From NCBI GenBank assembly GCA_963966185.1, contig CAWZYM010000331.1:487501-551500 (forward strand): a stretch of 64,000 nucleotides of DNA, written 5' to 3'. Below are positions 31,498 to 43,871 of the stretch, piece after piece. The position numbers and the translations under genes were made by a program. Within the stretch, counting starts at the first letter, position 1; every line of letters starts with the position of its first letter. Source of the DNA: Rhabditoides inermis. Taxonomy: Eukaryota > Nematoda > Chromadorea > Rhabditida > Rhabditidae. The notes under the pieces were generated by a model. That model made no database searches. It was not told the origin of the DNA and worked only from the letters and a program-made list of their open reading frames with translations.

Positions 31498-34297
31498 TCA
31501 CTTTGCGCCAAGCTTGTCAGCGACCGCCTCGGCTGCCTTTGATCCCATTTCTTCAATATTGTTCGAAATAGAACCTCCTTCAGTGTCCGTCTCGAATAGT
31601 TGATCTAGCACATCCACGTGTGCAAACAGTTCCGGCAGTTGAGTGAGAGTGGGAATCGCTTCGATTATGTCGAACGCCGTCTTCACGTATTTGTCGTCGG
31701 CGAAGAAGTTCTCGATCTTCTCGATCCACTCCGGTCGCATCGAACGCAGCACGTCTCGGATCCTCTCCGGCTCACTCACAATGTGCAACACCTTGCTCAC
31801 CGCTGGAAGATGCTTCAGGTAGTGAGTCATCGGCAACACGACCTGCAATGTATGGAATAGATCATGATTGGTTAAGGACGCTAGGATCACTCACATGTTT
31901 CTCTAGGAGCGTGATCGTTTCGTTGGCAATGTTCTCGCGGCAGACGAACTCGATCACTTGAGCGGCTGCTTCGATGTCCGCATACGACTTGACCACTTCC
32001 ATCACCGTGTCCATCACCTCCGGATTCGTGAAGATGTCGATCAGCATGCGGATGTACTGCGGGTCGAGGTAGAATCCAATCATGTTGTCGACGAGCTGCG
32101 GGCGTGCGATGAGGTGCACGAGTTTCTTCATGCCTTGCGTGTTTGTGAGCGCCTCCAGCATGCGCACGATGCGATCGCCGCTCTTTCCGAGGTGCGCCAC
32201 GTGTTCGGCAATGTCGATGTTGCTGACCAGCGAGACGACGCCATCAAACAGCGAAGAGTCCTGCACAAAATCTGCCACGTCGCTCAGTACGTCCATGTTA
32301 GCCACCAGAGACTTCATTTCGGTGAGCTTAGATAGGGACTCGATGAAACTTCCAACATCAGTGACGGAGAGTTCGCGCAAGTTTTTGATGTAATCGTTGT
32401 CGGCCATCTTCTGGAGGCTGCCGATGATCTTGTCGCCGAAGCGTTTGAGAGGCGCCTCCAGGCTGGCTCCAATCTGAGAGAAACTCTCGAGCTTGCTAGC
32501 TTCCTTTGCAACGGCGCTCAGCTCGCGGACAAGATCCACATTGTCGAGCACGGTCTTTGTATCGCTCACCATCGCACGCAGTTCTCTGCTCTTCGCTATT
32601 TCAATCACTTCCTCCACGGCTTCAATCGTTCCCAGAATCTCCCCATATTTGCGGTAGAAGAAACTGTTGTTAAAGTTTCTGACAAAGATCATGATCAGCT
32701 CGAATTTGTTGCCGAGTTTTGTAGTTGTCTCCTTGTGTTCTTTGTTCCCTAGAAGATCTCCTATACTCTTAAGAATACTCTTCGGTCCGTTCTCCATGAA
32801 CTTGGAAATTACTTTTTCTCCTTTTTCGAAAAAGCTGATAGCTTGCTTCACATGTTTCTGATTCTTCAGCAGGAACAGCGTTTGATTGAAAACGGTGGGT
32901 ACATCGGTCAATTTCTCGAATGTTTTAACTGCTTGCTTCAAGCTCTCCATGTTGAATGCATCTTTGAAGTCAGTAGAACGGGCCACCCGTGGTAAAACAG
33001 TGTGTGACATGTCGCCAATCTGTTCAAACTTTTTCTTCAAGATCACCGGATTTTGAATTATTTTAGTAACAATCTCAATGACCTTCCCATTTGAAAATGT
33101 GTTTTGTAGTGAGCTGATTATTTTGCTGTCTACAAGATCTTGGATGTTACGAATGAGTTTGTCGGTGGTGACCAATTGCTGAATGCTTTCATGAAGCTTT
33201 TCATTGGTGGCAATGCTAACAATGCGCTTCACTGTGTTTGTGGTACCTTTTCCGAAAAATAGTTCCGCTTGATTCATGATTTCTTCATCCGATGTGAGAT
33301 TCTTATATCTTTCCAAAAGAGTAGAATCATCAAGTAAATTCTGAACGTCTTCGAAAGACGTGTTTCTATACCACGAAGTGATTCTGTTTTTAAGTTCTCC
33401 ACTGCTAATTAGTTGTTCGAATTGTTGGGGAATGTTGAATTGAGAATTCAATTTATTTCTCTCATCCACAAACGCAGATATCATTTTTACAGCTTCTTCA
33501 CAGGCTTCGTATAGTTTCTTTATGGCTTTTGTAAGGCGATTCGTTTCAGCAAACTCGATTACTTGTTTCTTCAAATCTTCGTCCTGTGTAAGTGTCTTGA
33601 AGTTCTCAACCAAATCTAGCTTGATCGCCGTAATGTTTTCGAAATTCGATTTCTGTTCGTCAATAGCGTTTCTGACAGCATTCATGAGTATCGTATCGGG
33701 ATTGTTGATAAATTCAATGACCTCTTCCGGAATGAGCAGCTTTCCAAAGTTCTCAACTTCACTTGTGAAATCGAATTCCCGGAAGAACTTATCCGCGTCT
33801 CTGACAGTCGGTTTTATGTTAGTTTCGTAAAAAGATTTGACTTCTTCGTATTTGTCGAAAATTTCCAGCTTCTTTCCAACTTCTTCCGCAACTTGCTGTA
33901 TAGTTGAAACGACATTGTCTTCAAGACCAGCGATAAGCGGTACAACGCTGCTCTCGATTATTGACGTTATGTTTTGTAGACCACCATCCTTGATAAGTTG
34001 ATCGATTTCATCCAGAATACCCATGTTCTTCACAAGGTTTTCGATTTCATTGAGCTTTGTGAGGTCCAGCAACGGTGTTATTTTATCAAATACCTGAGGT
34101 CCAGTGAGTCCATGTTCAGTGAGAAAGTTTTCAGTTGATTTTATGGCGCCATTAACGAATGCTTTTGCGTCAGAAACTGTTTGGTCAATGGCTTCTTTGA
34201 CTTTTTCTGTTCCGCGTTCTATGTGACATGAAATGTCCCAAAAGGAGCATCCCTGAACAGTGACACAAAATGCAAGAAAGAGTATTATTGGTTTCAT
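31498..34297 (-). CDS. 915-aa secreted helical protein, CxxWDxxC family, unit 1 (intact)
   Basis: Exon 1 is 31895-34297 (801 codons) and exon 2 is 31498-31842 (114 codons plus TGA), with a 52-base intron (CAT|GTGAGT...TTGCAG|GTC). It starts MKPIILFLAFCVTVQG (signal peptide), then CSFWDISCHIERGTEKVKEAID. The remainder is a long, amphipathic, mostly helical chain with many N-x-S/T sites and very few cysteines. No enzymatic motif and no membrane segment after the signal were seen. A TATA box lies 56 bases upstream; AATAAA is about 65 bases past the stop (complement of 31430-31435). Probably an abundant extracellular protein of unknown role; the family is unrecognised. Confidence 0.85.
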
Positions 34298-34352
34298 CTT
34301 GATGCGATCTGTAGATTAGATTTCAGAGTGATGAAATGATTTCTCAAGCTAG

Positions 34353-34360
34353 TATTTATA
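34353..34360 (-). promoter_or_regulatory. TATA box of the 915-aa gene, unit 1
   Basis: TATAAATA on the minus strand with CCAAT directly upstream (GCCAATATAAATACT), 56 bases before the ATG. Same element at 42198-42205, 55118-55125 and 62260-62267. Confidence 0.65.
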
Positions 34361-35155
34361 TTGGCTGGAAACTAATTGCGTGGGAGATTGTGTTTGTTTT
34401 GGCAAAATCATGCGAGATGAGTGGTGTTCATTATGTTATTTTTGATCAAGCTATACATACCTTCACATTATTGAAAAGTGATGTAATGATGGGTGTAATA
34501 TGTTAATGCAATAGGTTATACTGTATTTGTAACTATTGCGTGACTAACAAGCGATTTTTTGGATAGGTATTTTAACAACATATTTAAATTTCAGCCCTCT
34601 AGCTCAACTCCGAAGGAAGTTATATTTCCAAAACAGTTTTCACTATAGGAATACACGGTTTTAGGCGTTATCGATTGTTACACACTTTAAATTACAGTTA
34701 TCAAAAATCGGAAAACAAGCGTTTGTCGGGAAAACTTCTGAGAATCTACTGTGAAAAAAGGCGAACAATTGACCTGTTCCGAACGAAGATATTTCCAAAA
34801 CCGACCGCTCTCATTGGCGCATTCGCATCTAATTCATCATTCTGATGAAGTCATTTACATGCGCTTGCGCTGCGAAGAACGCGGCAGCGCCTGAAATCGA
34901 CACGTACGTCAATCATTCAACCACATAACATGCAAAACGACACTGACACACACGGTACGCACCTCCTTCATCTCTCCCCCTCCTTGGCCTTCTACAGTTA
35001 TTTTATATGATACAGATATTTTAGCGAAGCAGTTACGCATTGTCACATTCAAAACGATCAAACAACGAATTTACAGTAATACACTTTATTGATAGCGAGA
35101 GACATGGCAACAACAACACGTGATATGGCAAAGAATATTAAAAAAAAACCTCTAG

Positions 35156-35913
35156 TTACATGGTACGGGGACGCGCCGGTGTATAGCCGATAACACAGAC
35201 CTTCTCAGAAGAGAACAGCCAACGAGCCATGTGCGCTTTCACGTTCTTGGCAGAGAGAATCGAACGCATCGACTTGACAGACTCCTTGGGCAGCGTAGCC
35301 ATAGCGGCCATCGAGTGCTGGAAGCATGCCTGCAAATCATACATACAATGAAGAAAACAATATTTCGCCTCACGTTCAATCATCGTCCAGTTTTTTGACC
35401 TCTCCTGTCGCTGAGATCGTCGTCATCTCCGACTTCTCGCTGCAAGTCGTCCGCACAGAACGCGCTTTGCCACTGGACATCGCGTTCCTCCGGGCCTGGA
35501 AAACACATCGATGTTTTACAACCGGATGAAAACAGAATAATCCATTCACCCTTTCCTCCACTCCACCTGTGGATTTTTCGATTCTTGTCGTGGTGACCGT
35601 TGCTGACGTTGCAGTTGATTCCGCCACCTTGCCCGCCGCCTCCCTGGTATCCTCCTCCTCCTCAACTATGACAGCCGCCGCCTCCTCCTCCTCCGTTCTG
35701 CCCGCCGCCGCCTCCTTCTCCTCCCCCTCCGCTTCCCCTGTGGCCTCCGTTAGCGAGTTAGTATCATTCCCTGCGTCTCATCCTTGCAAGCATCGCATAG
35801 ACAGCAGCCATGGCGGAGCGCACGTCCTCAGCCTGGCCCTGAGCGATCCTCACAGATGCAGCTGTCACGCACGACCCGACAGAGAACATTTGCGAATTGA
35901 AAGTTTGAGACAT
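35156..35913 (-). CDS. uncharacterised four-exon gene, unit 2
   Basis: Copy of the 23411-24169 gene with all visible splice sites kept (exon 3 ARRNAMSSGKARS, exon 4 ACFQHSMAAMATLPKE). Differences include AHMARW for APMARR and VIGYTP for VFGSTP in exon 4. Polyadenylation signal kept. The exon 1 to Glu-rich exon junction remains unresolved. Confidence 0.48.
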
Positions 35914-36020
35914 GCTAATTATAACTTTTGATAAACAAACGCGATAAACACAAAAAAATAAGAACGGTGAACGAACGCTTCAGAACGATGATCGAACTAG
36001 GTACATATATTCATACATAC

Positions 36021-36023
<3 letters not shown>

Positions 36024-36090
<67 letters not shown>
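36024..36090. repeat. (TA)n microsatellite, unit 2
   Basis: About 67 bases of TA followed by GGTTCATAATATAGCTG, the empty hAT-like target (CATAATAT 36095-36102). Confidence 0.95.
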
Positions 36091-36092
<2 letters not shown>

Positions 36093-36112
36093 TTCATAAT
36101 ATAGCTGTTCAG

Positions 36113-36306
36113 GTCTGCGCTGCTCTCGGGTGCTGACCTCGGAGCAGGCTGGGTACACGGCGCGCGAGTTGCGCGTGGCTGCCGCGCGCGGACTGCGGTC
36201 GTCGACGAAGCTGGTGCGCAAGCGAAGCGAGCGGTTCGAGCGACTGGTGAGGAGGACAAGCGCGCGAGTCGTCGATTCTGACACCGATTGGTGGTTGGAG
36301 GAGTAG
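36113..36306 (+). pseudogene. terminal exon of LRR-like family, first copy, unit 2
   Basis: Same as 26717-26910 (acceptor GTTCAG, end TDWWLEE), with no transposon between it and the (TA)n tract. Confidence 0.68.
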
Positions 36307-36439
36307 GAGAGGGAGAGATGGGAGAGGAAACGATTCTATAGACATGTTGTTGATTCACAGACTTGAAAAACTGTGCTCATATTAGATTGTTGCTGCCATG
36401 CCGACCAGTGATGGCGTTGATTTGCTTGATATCGTTCAG

Positions 36440-37010
36440 TTCAACACGCTGCTCTTCGCGGATATTGCTTTTAACAATGGCGAGGATGTGGCGAATGGGT
36501 TGTCTCAATGAGTGCAAGCATTGTCGAGGACTGCAATGTCGCCGCGTGTTGATGTGCGAGTACGCGGGTCTCACTCGCTCCGAGGTAGAGGGAGGTTCTA
36601 AGATGCTTTTTGTGCAAAACTTTACCCACCCCCACCTTTTCTGTCTAACTCTCTTCAGCGCCCCATGCTCTCTTGGGCAAAGTTTTGGGCGTGGGTAAAG
36701 TATGACCAAAGTTTGGGCTGAGTTTCAAAACGTGACCCTCAGTATAACAGCGAGAAACTTGGGGCAAAAATAGAAACTTTATCCTTCTTTGACCCATAAC
36801 TTGGGTTAAATTTCATCTTAGAACCTCCCAGACGTGGTCGAGCGGCACAAGTTGGCGGAGGGCGTGAGTCCGGAGGACGTTCGCGCGGCGGTACAGCAGC
36901 TGTGTAGCGAGTGTCACGCCAGATTCGAGGGGCTGGTGAAGGAGAAGGGCGCGCGAGTCGTCCGACCACAAAGGTCAAGAGGTTTCGATTCGTTTCGATA
37001 CTTCTCCTAG
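36440..37010 (+). pseudogene. LRR-like exons 12-13, second copy, unit 2, split by a TIR element
   Basis: FNTLLFADI exon with lost donor as in unit 1. The terminal exon is interrupted at 36590-36829. After the insert it resumes DVVERHKLAEGVSPEDVRAA and ends after RVVRP, because a deletion removes the WWTEE tail found in the A units. Confidence 0.65.
36590..36829. mobile_element. 240-bp TIR element (3-bp target duplication), unit 2
   Basis: TIR GGGAGGTTCTAAGATG and its inverse (16 bp, perfect), flanked by AGA on both sides. Units 1 and 3 show the empty site GAGGTAGACGTGG. The 3-bp TSD and G-rich TIR are compatible with PIF/Harbinger or similar; the superfamily is not settled. Confidence 0.8.
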
Positions 37011-37373
37011 CATTTGTAATTTGTGTATCCGCAGCATATGTAGTCTAAGCTTCGATTGTTCTGTCCGAATAAAGTTACTTACATTCTGAGGAGTGGAAGA
37101 AAGATGGGCATATTGACATATATAGATGAAATGAGATGTAAATTGTGAATTTAGAGACACACTTGACACATCATCGCTGACACATAAAAAACATCTCTAT
37201 GCTTCTGTACTCTTTCCTAAGAGAATCAAATGTGTTTTTTTCAACTCAATTCACTGTGCGTTTATTTTGAAGAAGCCTACGAAAACATTTCATCGCCCAC
37301 GTTATTGTTTCTGTTTGTATAAATAGTCTATCGCAGCTGCAGTGTTTCACCGATTCATTCACCGAAGCTGATC

Positions 37374-37817
37374 ATGAAACTCTTCCTTCTTCTCGCCCTT
37401 CTTCAAGTGGCGACTGCGACTGGTTGCGCGATCTGGGACATCCCGTGTTCGATAGAAAAGGCGAAAGAGGAAATCGAAACATTTCCATCGCAACAATCCG
37501 ATACCGATGAGCCTTGCTCATGGAACTGCGTGAAAGAACATATGGAGCAGGTAGCAAAGGACGCAAAAGAAGATATACAAAAAGCGATCGCAGATATGCA
37601 GGCAGCCACGGAGTCTGATGTGACAAGAGAGCAGATCTGCATTGAGACGCCGTGGGGCAAGCAGTGTGTAGCCATTCCTGAAGATATCCATCTTCCCGAT
37701 TCCATTCCCGAAGAGCTTCTTCCACTGAAGGACGCCGCAGAGGATATTGGAGAGGAGCTCAAGAAGTGCTCTCCATGGGACTTCGCATGTCTCGCTAAGA
37801 GTATTCCACTTCGCTGA
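37374..37817 (+). CDS. 147-aa secreted protein of the CxxWDxxC family, unit 2 (intact)
   Basis: Single exon, ATG 37374, stop TGA. Signal peptide MKLFLLLALLQVATATG; then CAIWDIPCSIEKAKEEIE, the motif also seen in the 915-aa and small proteins. A middle CSWNCVKEHMEQV, CIETPWGKQC, and a C-terminal CSPWDFACLAKSI repeat the C-W-C theme. Eight cysteines suggest disulfides. Acidic, helix-prone spacers lie between. A TATA box lies about 50 bases upstream (about 37317-37324). Secreted; function unknown. Confidence 0.8.
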   Translation: MKLFLLLALLQVATATGCAIWDIPCSIEKAKEEIETFPSQQSDTDEPCSWNCVKEHMEQVAKDAKEDIQKAIADMQAATESDVTREQICIETPWGKQCVAIPEDIHLPDSIPEELLPLKDAAEDIGEELKKCSPWDFACLAKSIPLR

Positions 37818-38261
37818 AGGTTTTTTTTATAATGAATAACTTTATTAATAAACTGATGTCACTATGCATGTACTGAGTTTTTTTATCATGTTGAATCCCG
37901 AGTCCTTATAATCGAGAGTCGAAAACAAGATATGTTCTTGGTTCACGACGACATCTACAGATTGAGGTTATATAAGGTTGGATAGCTTCGAACACCTTGA
38001 ATTTTTGATCTTCAGTTCGTAGTGCAGTGACCCAGTGACGCCCACATAACTTATTAGAGCTTCGCAAGACTGATTTTGAGATTGAGCAAAGAACAATATA
38101 CTTATCTATTATCGGCGCCTTCCGTTTTTGATAACTGTAAAACTAAATTGTATAACAACCGATATTGCCTAACGAGGAGTGTCGTTAGAGCCACACCCTC
38201 GGATCCGAACCAAACTGATAGGATACGTTAGGTATAGGACCCCAGACATAGATTTATGGTG

Positions 38262-38474
38262 TTACTTTTTTCCACGCGCCATATACGTTTCCAATGCGAA
38301 AACGTCTCTGCTGATATTCTTGCTTGATTGTAGTGTTCTTCTGCTTTGATGATTGTTTTGTTGACGTTTTTTTTCGACTTTTTGTCTTTCGCGTTCAATG
38401 AAACATGAAACATCCCACCATTCGCAACCTTGAACAATGACACAAAATGCTAGAAGGAAAAACACTGGTTTCAT
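38262..38474 (-). pseudogene. small secreted peptide gene, unit 2, frameshifted
   Basis: MKPVFFLLAFCVIVQGCEWWDVSCFIER as in unit 1, then a run of eight T (seven in units 1 and 3) shifts the frame after KVEK, giving an unrelated basic tail (KRQQNNHQSRR). The signal peptide and motif would still be made. It could also be a homopolymer sequencing error. Confidence 0.55.
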
Positions 38475-39342
38475 ATTGATGCGAACAAAAAACAAGTAAA
38501 AAATAGTTGTAGATTAGATTTCCGAGTGATGAAATGATATTTCAATCTAGAATTTTTATTGGTTAAAAACTAATTGCGTGGGAGATTGTATTTGTTTATG
38601 CGAAATCATGCGAGATGAGTGGTGTGCATGGTGTTTTCGTTGATCAACCTATACACACATACATACCAACACAATATTGAAATTATGTGATGTATGGTCC
38701 GGATTAGGTATGTACACATGCCACTGATGCACTTTATCCATGGCCCTTCGGACCAAGTGTAACTACCACGATAAATGCGATAGAGGGGAGCGGCTGTCAT
38801 TTTATCAATAAACTACGACGTCAGCAGATTGAGATTGGGTTGGATGGCGTCGGACGTCTTGAGTTATTCATTTTGAACTGGAGTCCAACTCGAGACCTTG
38901 ATATTGAATGCACAACAAGTGCTTCAAAACTTGTCGGAAACGGAGTGACGCTCCCAATATTAACACTTGTAGTTCATCTTTTTGACAGGAGAATGTCAAT
39001 ACGACGCTTGTGAACAGAGTGGCACGGAGTAGGATCACATTCTATACAAATCATGGGGGTCGAAACAGATGAATTAAAACGCAAGATGTCTTTCGGTACA
39101 TCACAATTAGAAACAAGGAAGTGTGCAAAAAGATAAAAGATTTTCAAAGTGCTTAGGTAGGAGCTAGAAAAAAAGAATAGGTAGGAGCTAGAACTGTACA
39201 ATTCGGGTTTTCCCCCGCAAATTATTGTTTTATGTTTGCTTTACAAAACATCACGACAACTCCGAATGTGATAATTTATTCAATAAGTTATTAAATAAAT
39301 AAATAAGTTATTAAATAAATGAATTATTGTGACATTAGCCGA

Positions 39343-42142
39343 TCACTTTGCGCCAAGCTTGTCAGCGACCGCCTCGGCTGCCTTTGATCCCATTTCTTCA
39401 ATATTGTTCGAAATAGAACCTCCTTCAGTGTCCGTCTCGAATAGTTGATCTAGCACATCCACGTGTGCAAACAGTTCCGGCAGTTGAGTGAGAGTGGGAA
39501 TCGCTTCGATTATGTCGAACGCCGTCTTCACGTATTTGTCGTCGGCGAAGAAGTTCTCGATCTTCTCGATCCACTCCGGTCGCATCGAACGCAGCACGTC
39601 TCGGATCCTCTCCGGCTCACTCACAATGTGCAACACCTTGCTCACCGCTGGAAGATGCTTCAGGTAATGAGTCATCGGCAACACGACCTGCAATGTATGG
39701 AATAGATCATGATTGGTTAAGGACGCTAGGATCACTCACATGTTTCTCTAGGAGCGTGATCGTTTCGTTGGCAAAGTTCTCGCGGCAGACGAACTCGATC
39801 ACTTGAGCGGCTGCTTCGATGTCCGCATACGACTTGACCACTTCCATCACCGTGTCCATCACCTCCGGATTCGTGAAGATGTCGATCAGCATGCGGATGT
39901 ACTGCGGGTCGAGGTAGAATCCGATCATGTTATCGACCAGCTGCGGGCGTGCGATGAGGTGCACGAGTTTCTTCATGCCTTGCGTGTTTGTGAGCGCCTC
40001 CAGCATGCGCACGATGCGATCGCCGCTCTTTCCGAGGTGCGCCACGTGTTCGGCAATGTCGATGTTGCTGACCAGCGAGACGACGCCATCAAACAGCGAA
40101 GAGTCCTGCACAAAATCTGCCACGTCGCTCAGTACGTCCATGTTAGCCACCAGAGACTTCATTTCGGCGAGCTTAGATAGGGACTCGATGAAACTTCCAA
40201 CATCAGTGACGGAGAGTTCGCGCAAGTTTTTGATGTAATCGTTGTCGGCCATCCTCTGGAGGTTGCCGATGATCTGGTCGCCGAAGCGTTTGAGGGGCGC
40301 CTCCAGGCTGGCTCCAATCTGAGAGAAACTCTCGAGCTTGCTAGCTTCCTTTGCAACGGCGCTCAGCTCGCGGACAAGATCCACATTGTCGAGCACGGTC
40401 TTTGTATCGCTCACCATCGCACGCAGTTCTTTGCTCTTCGCTATTTCAATCACTTCCTCCACGGCTTCAATCGTTCCCAGAATCTCCCCATATTTGCGGT
40501 AGAAGAAACCGTTGTTAAAGTTTCTGACAAAGATCATGATCAGCTCAATTTTGTTGCCGAGTTTCGTAGTTGTCTCCTTGTGTTCTTTGTTCCCTAGAAG
40601 ATCTCCTATACTCTTAAGAATACTCTTCGGTCCGTTCTCCATGAACTTGGAAATTACTTGTTGTCCTTTTTCGAAAAAGCTGATAGCTTGCTTCACATGT
40701 TTCTGATTCTTCAGCAGGAACAGCGTTTGATTGAAAACGGTGGGTACATCGGTCAATTTCTCGAATGTTTTAACTGCTTGCTTCAAGCTCTCCATGTTGA
40801 ATGCATCTTTGAGGTCAGTGGAACGGGTCACCCGTGGCAAAACAGTGTGTGACATGTCGCCAATCTGTTCAAACTTTTTCTTCAAGATCGCCGGATTTTG
40901 AATTACTTTAGTAACAATCTCAATGACCTTCCCATTTGAAAATGTTTTCTGTAGTGAGCTGATTATTTTGCTGTCTACAAGATCTTGGATGTTACGAATG
41001 AGTTTGTCGGTGGTGACCAATTGCTGAATGCTTTCATGAAGCTTTTCATTGGTGGCAATGCTAACAATGCGCTTCACTGTGTTTGTGGTACCTTTTCCGA
41101 AAAATAGTTCCGCCTGATTCATGATTTCTTCATCCGATGTGAGATTCTTATATCTTTCCAAAAGAGTAGAATCATCAAGTAAATTCTGAACGTCTTCGAA
41201 AGACGTGTTTCTATACCACGAAGTGATTCTGTTTTTAAGTTCTCCACTGCTAATTAGTTGTTCGACTTGTTGGGGAATGTTGAATTGAGAATTCAATTTA
41301 TTTCTCTCATCCACAAACGCAGATATCATTTTTACAGCTTCTTCACAGGCTTCGTATAGTTTCTTTATGGCTTTTGTAAGACGATTCGTTTCAGCAAACT
41401 CGATTACTTGTTTCTTCAAATCTTCGTCCTGTGTAAGTGTCTTGAAGTTCTCAACCAAATCTAGCTTGATCGCCGTAATGTTTTCGAAATTCGATTTCTG
41501 TTCGTCAATAGCGTTTCTGACAGCATTCATGAGTATCGTATCGGGATTGTTGATAAATTCAATGACCTCTTCCGGAATGAGCAGCTTTCCAAAGTTCTCA
41601 ACTTCACTTGTGAAATCGAATTCCCGGAAGAACTTATCCGCGTCTCTGACAGTCGGTTTTATGTTAGTTTCGTAAAAAGATTTGACTTCTTCGTATTTGT
41701 CGAAAATTTCCAGCTTCTTTCCAACTTCTTCCGCAACTTGCTGTATAGTTGAAACGACATTGTCTTCAAGACCAGCGATAAGCGGTACAACGCTGCTCTC
41801 GATTATTGACGTTATGTTTTGTAGACCACCATCCTTGATAAGTTGATCGATTTCATCCAGAATACCCATGTTCTTCACAAGGTTTTCGATTTCATTGAGC
41901 TTTGTGAGGTCCAGCAACGGTGTTATTTTATCAAATATCTGAGGTCCAGTGAGTCCATGTTCAGTGAGAAAGTTTTCAGTTGATTTTATGGCGCCATTAA
42001 CGAATGCTTTTGCGTCAGAAACTGTTTGGTCAATGGCTTCTTTGACTTTTTCTGTTCCGCGTTCTATGTGACATGAAATGTCCCAAAAGGAGCATCCCTG
42101 AACAATGACACAAAATGCAAGAAAGAGTATTATTGGTTTCAT
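39343..42142 (-). CDS. 915-aa secreted helical protein, unit 2 (intact)
   Basis: Exons 39740-42142 and 39343-39687, same splice signals as unit 1. Variants include AFCVIVQG, KVIQNPAI, STDLKDAF and FEKGQQV, which it shares with unit 3 rather than unit 1. Otherwise colinear; TATA at 42198-42205. Confidence 0.85.
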
Positions 42143-43003
42143 CTTGATGCGATCTGTAGATTAGATTTCAGAGTGATGAAATGATTTCTCAAGCTAGTAT
42201 TTATATTGGCTGAAAACTAATTGCGTGGGAGATTGTGTTTGTTTTGGCAAAATCATGCGAGATGAGTGGTGTTCATTATGTTATTTTTGATCAAGCTATA
42301 CATACCTTCACATTATTGAAAAGTGATGTAATGATGGGTGTAATATGTTAATGCAATAGGTTATACTATATTTGTAACTATTGCGTGACTAACAAGCGAT
42401 TTTTTGGATAGGTATTTTAACAACATATTTAAATTTCAGCCCTCTAGCTCAACTCCGAAGGAAGTTATATTTCCAAAACAATTTTCACTATAGGAATACA
42501 CGGTTTTAGGCGTTATCGATTGTTACACACTTTAAATTACAGTTATCAAAAATCGGAAAACAAGCGTTTGTCGGGAAAACTTCTGAGAATCTACTGTGAA
42601 AAAAGGCGAACGATTGACCTGTTCCGAACGAAGATATTTCCAAAACCGACCGTTCTCATTGGCGCATTCGCATCTAATTCATCATTCTGATGAAGTCATT
42701 TACATGCGCTTGCGCTGCGAAGAACGCGGCAGCGCCTGAAATCGACACGTACGTCAATCATTCAACCACATAACATGCAAAACGACACTGACACACACGG
42801 TACGCACCTCCTTCATCTCTCCCCCTCCTTGGCCTTTTACAGTTATTTTATATGATACAGATATTTTAGCGAAGCAGTTACACATTGTCACATTCAAAAC
42901 GATCAAACAACGAATTTACAGTAATACACTTTATTGATAGCGAGAGACATGGCAACAACAACACGTGATATGGCAAAGAATATTTAAAAAAAAAAACCTC
43001 TAG

Positions 43004-43761
43004 TTACATGGTACGGGGACGCGCCGGTGTAGAGCCGATAACACAGACCTTCTCAGAAGAGAACAGCCGACGAGCCATGGGCGCTTTCACGTTCTTGGCA
43101 GAGAGAATCGAACGCATCGACTTGACAGACTCCTTAGGCAGCGTAGCCATAGCGGCCATCGAGTGCTGGAAGCATGCCTGCAAATCATACATACAATGAA
43201 GAAAACAATATTTCGCCTCACGTTCAATCATCGTCCAGTTTTTTGACCTCTTCTGTCGCTGAGATCGTCGTCATCTCCGACTTCTCGCTGCAAGTCGTCC
43301 GCACAGAACGCGCTTTGCCACTGGACATCGCGTTCCTCCGGGCCTGGAAAACACATCGATGTTTTACAACCGGATGAAAACAGAATAATCCATTCACCCT
43401 TTCCTCCACTCCACCTGTGGATTTTTCGATTCTTGTCGTGGTGACCGTTGCTGACGTTGCAGTTGATTCCGCCACCTTGCCCGCCGCCTCCCTGGTATCC
43501 TCCTCCTCCTCAACTATGACAGCCGCCGCCTCCTCCTCCTCCGTTCTGCCCGCCGCCGCCTCCTTCTCCTCCCCCTCCGCTTCCCCTGTGGCCTCCGTCA
43601 GCGAGTTAGTATCATTCCCTGCGTCTCATCCTTGCAAGCATCGCAGAGACAGCAGCCATGGCGGAGCGCACGTCCTCAGCCTGGCCCTGAGCGATCCTCA
43701 CAGATGCAGCTGTCACGCACGACCCGACAGAGAACATCTGCGAATTGAAAGTTTGAGACAT
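43004..43761 (-). CDS. uncharacterised four-exon gene, unit 3
   Basis: Copy of 23411-24169. Exon 4 encodes APMARR...VIGSTP. The start (ATG 43761) and all downstream splice sites are kept. One codon differs at the exon 3 donor side (ATEE for ATGE). Confidence 0.48.
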
Positions 43762-43868
43762 GCTAATTATAACTCTTGATAAACGAACGCGATAAACACA
43801 AAAAAAAAAGAACGGTGAACGAACGCTTCAGAACGATGAATGAACTAGGTACATATATTCATACATAC

Positions 43869-43871
<3 letters not shown>

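Larger units (their letters stand above)
22396..34297. repeat. segmental array unit 1 (A type, with hAT-like element and retrotransposon)
   Basis: Defined from the truncated 5' copy to the start codon of the next 915-aa gene. Contents in order: non-coding conserved block (22542-23337), four-exon gene, (TA)n, hAT-like element, LRR-like 3' exons, 147-149-aa-type secreted gene with retrotransposon, small secreted peptide, 915-aa gene. It aligns with 42143-55062 over its length. Confidence 0.85.
34298..42142. repeat. segmental array unit 2 (B type)
   Basis: Same gene order as unit 1 but without the hAT-like element and retrotransposon, and with the 240-bp TIR element in the LRR-like terminal exon. 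It aligns with 55063-62204. Confidence 0.85.

Noticed and set aside
31958..33830. Plus-strand open frames of 80-125 codons opposite the 915-aa genes (and equivalents in the other units)
   Set aside because: Antisense shadows of the coding strand, repeated identically in each unit with no splice or motif support.
36023..36358. YIYIYI-containing frames through (TA)n tracts joined to Arg/Pro/Ser-rich sequence
   Set aside because: Microsatellite translation joined to the antisense of the LRR-like terminal exon.
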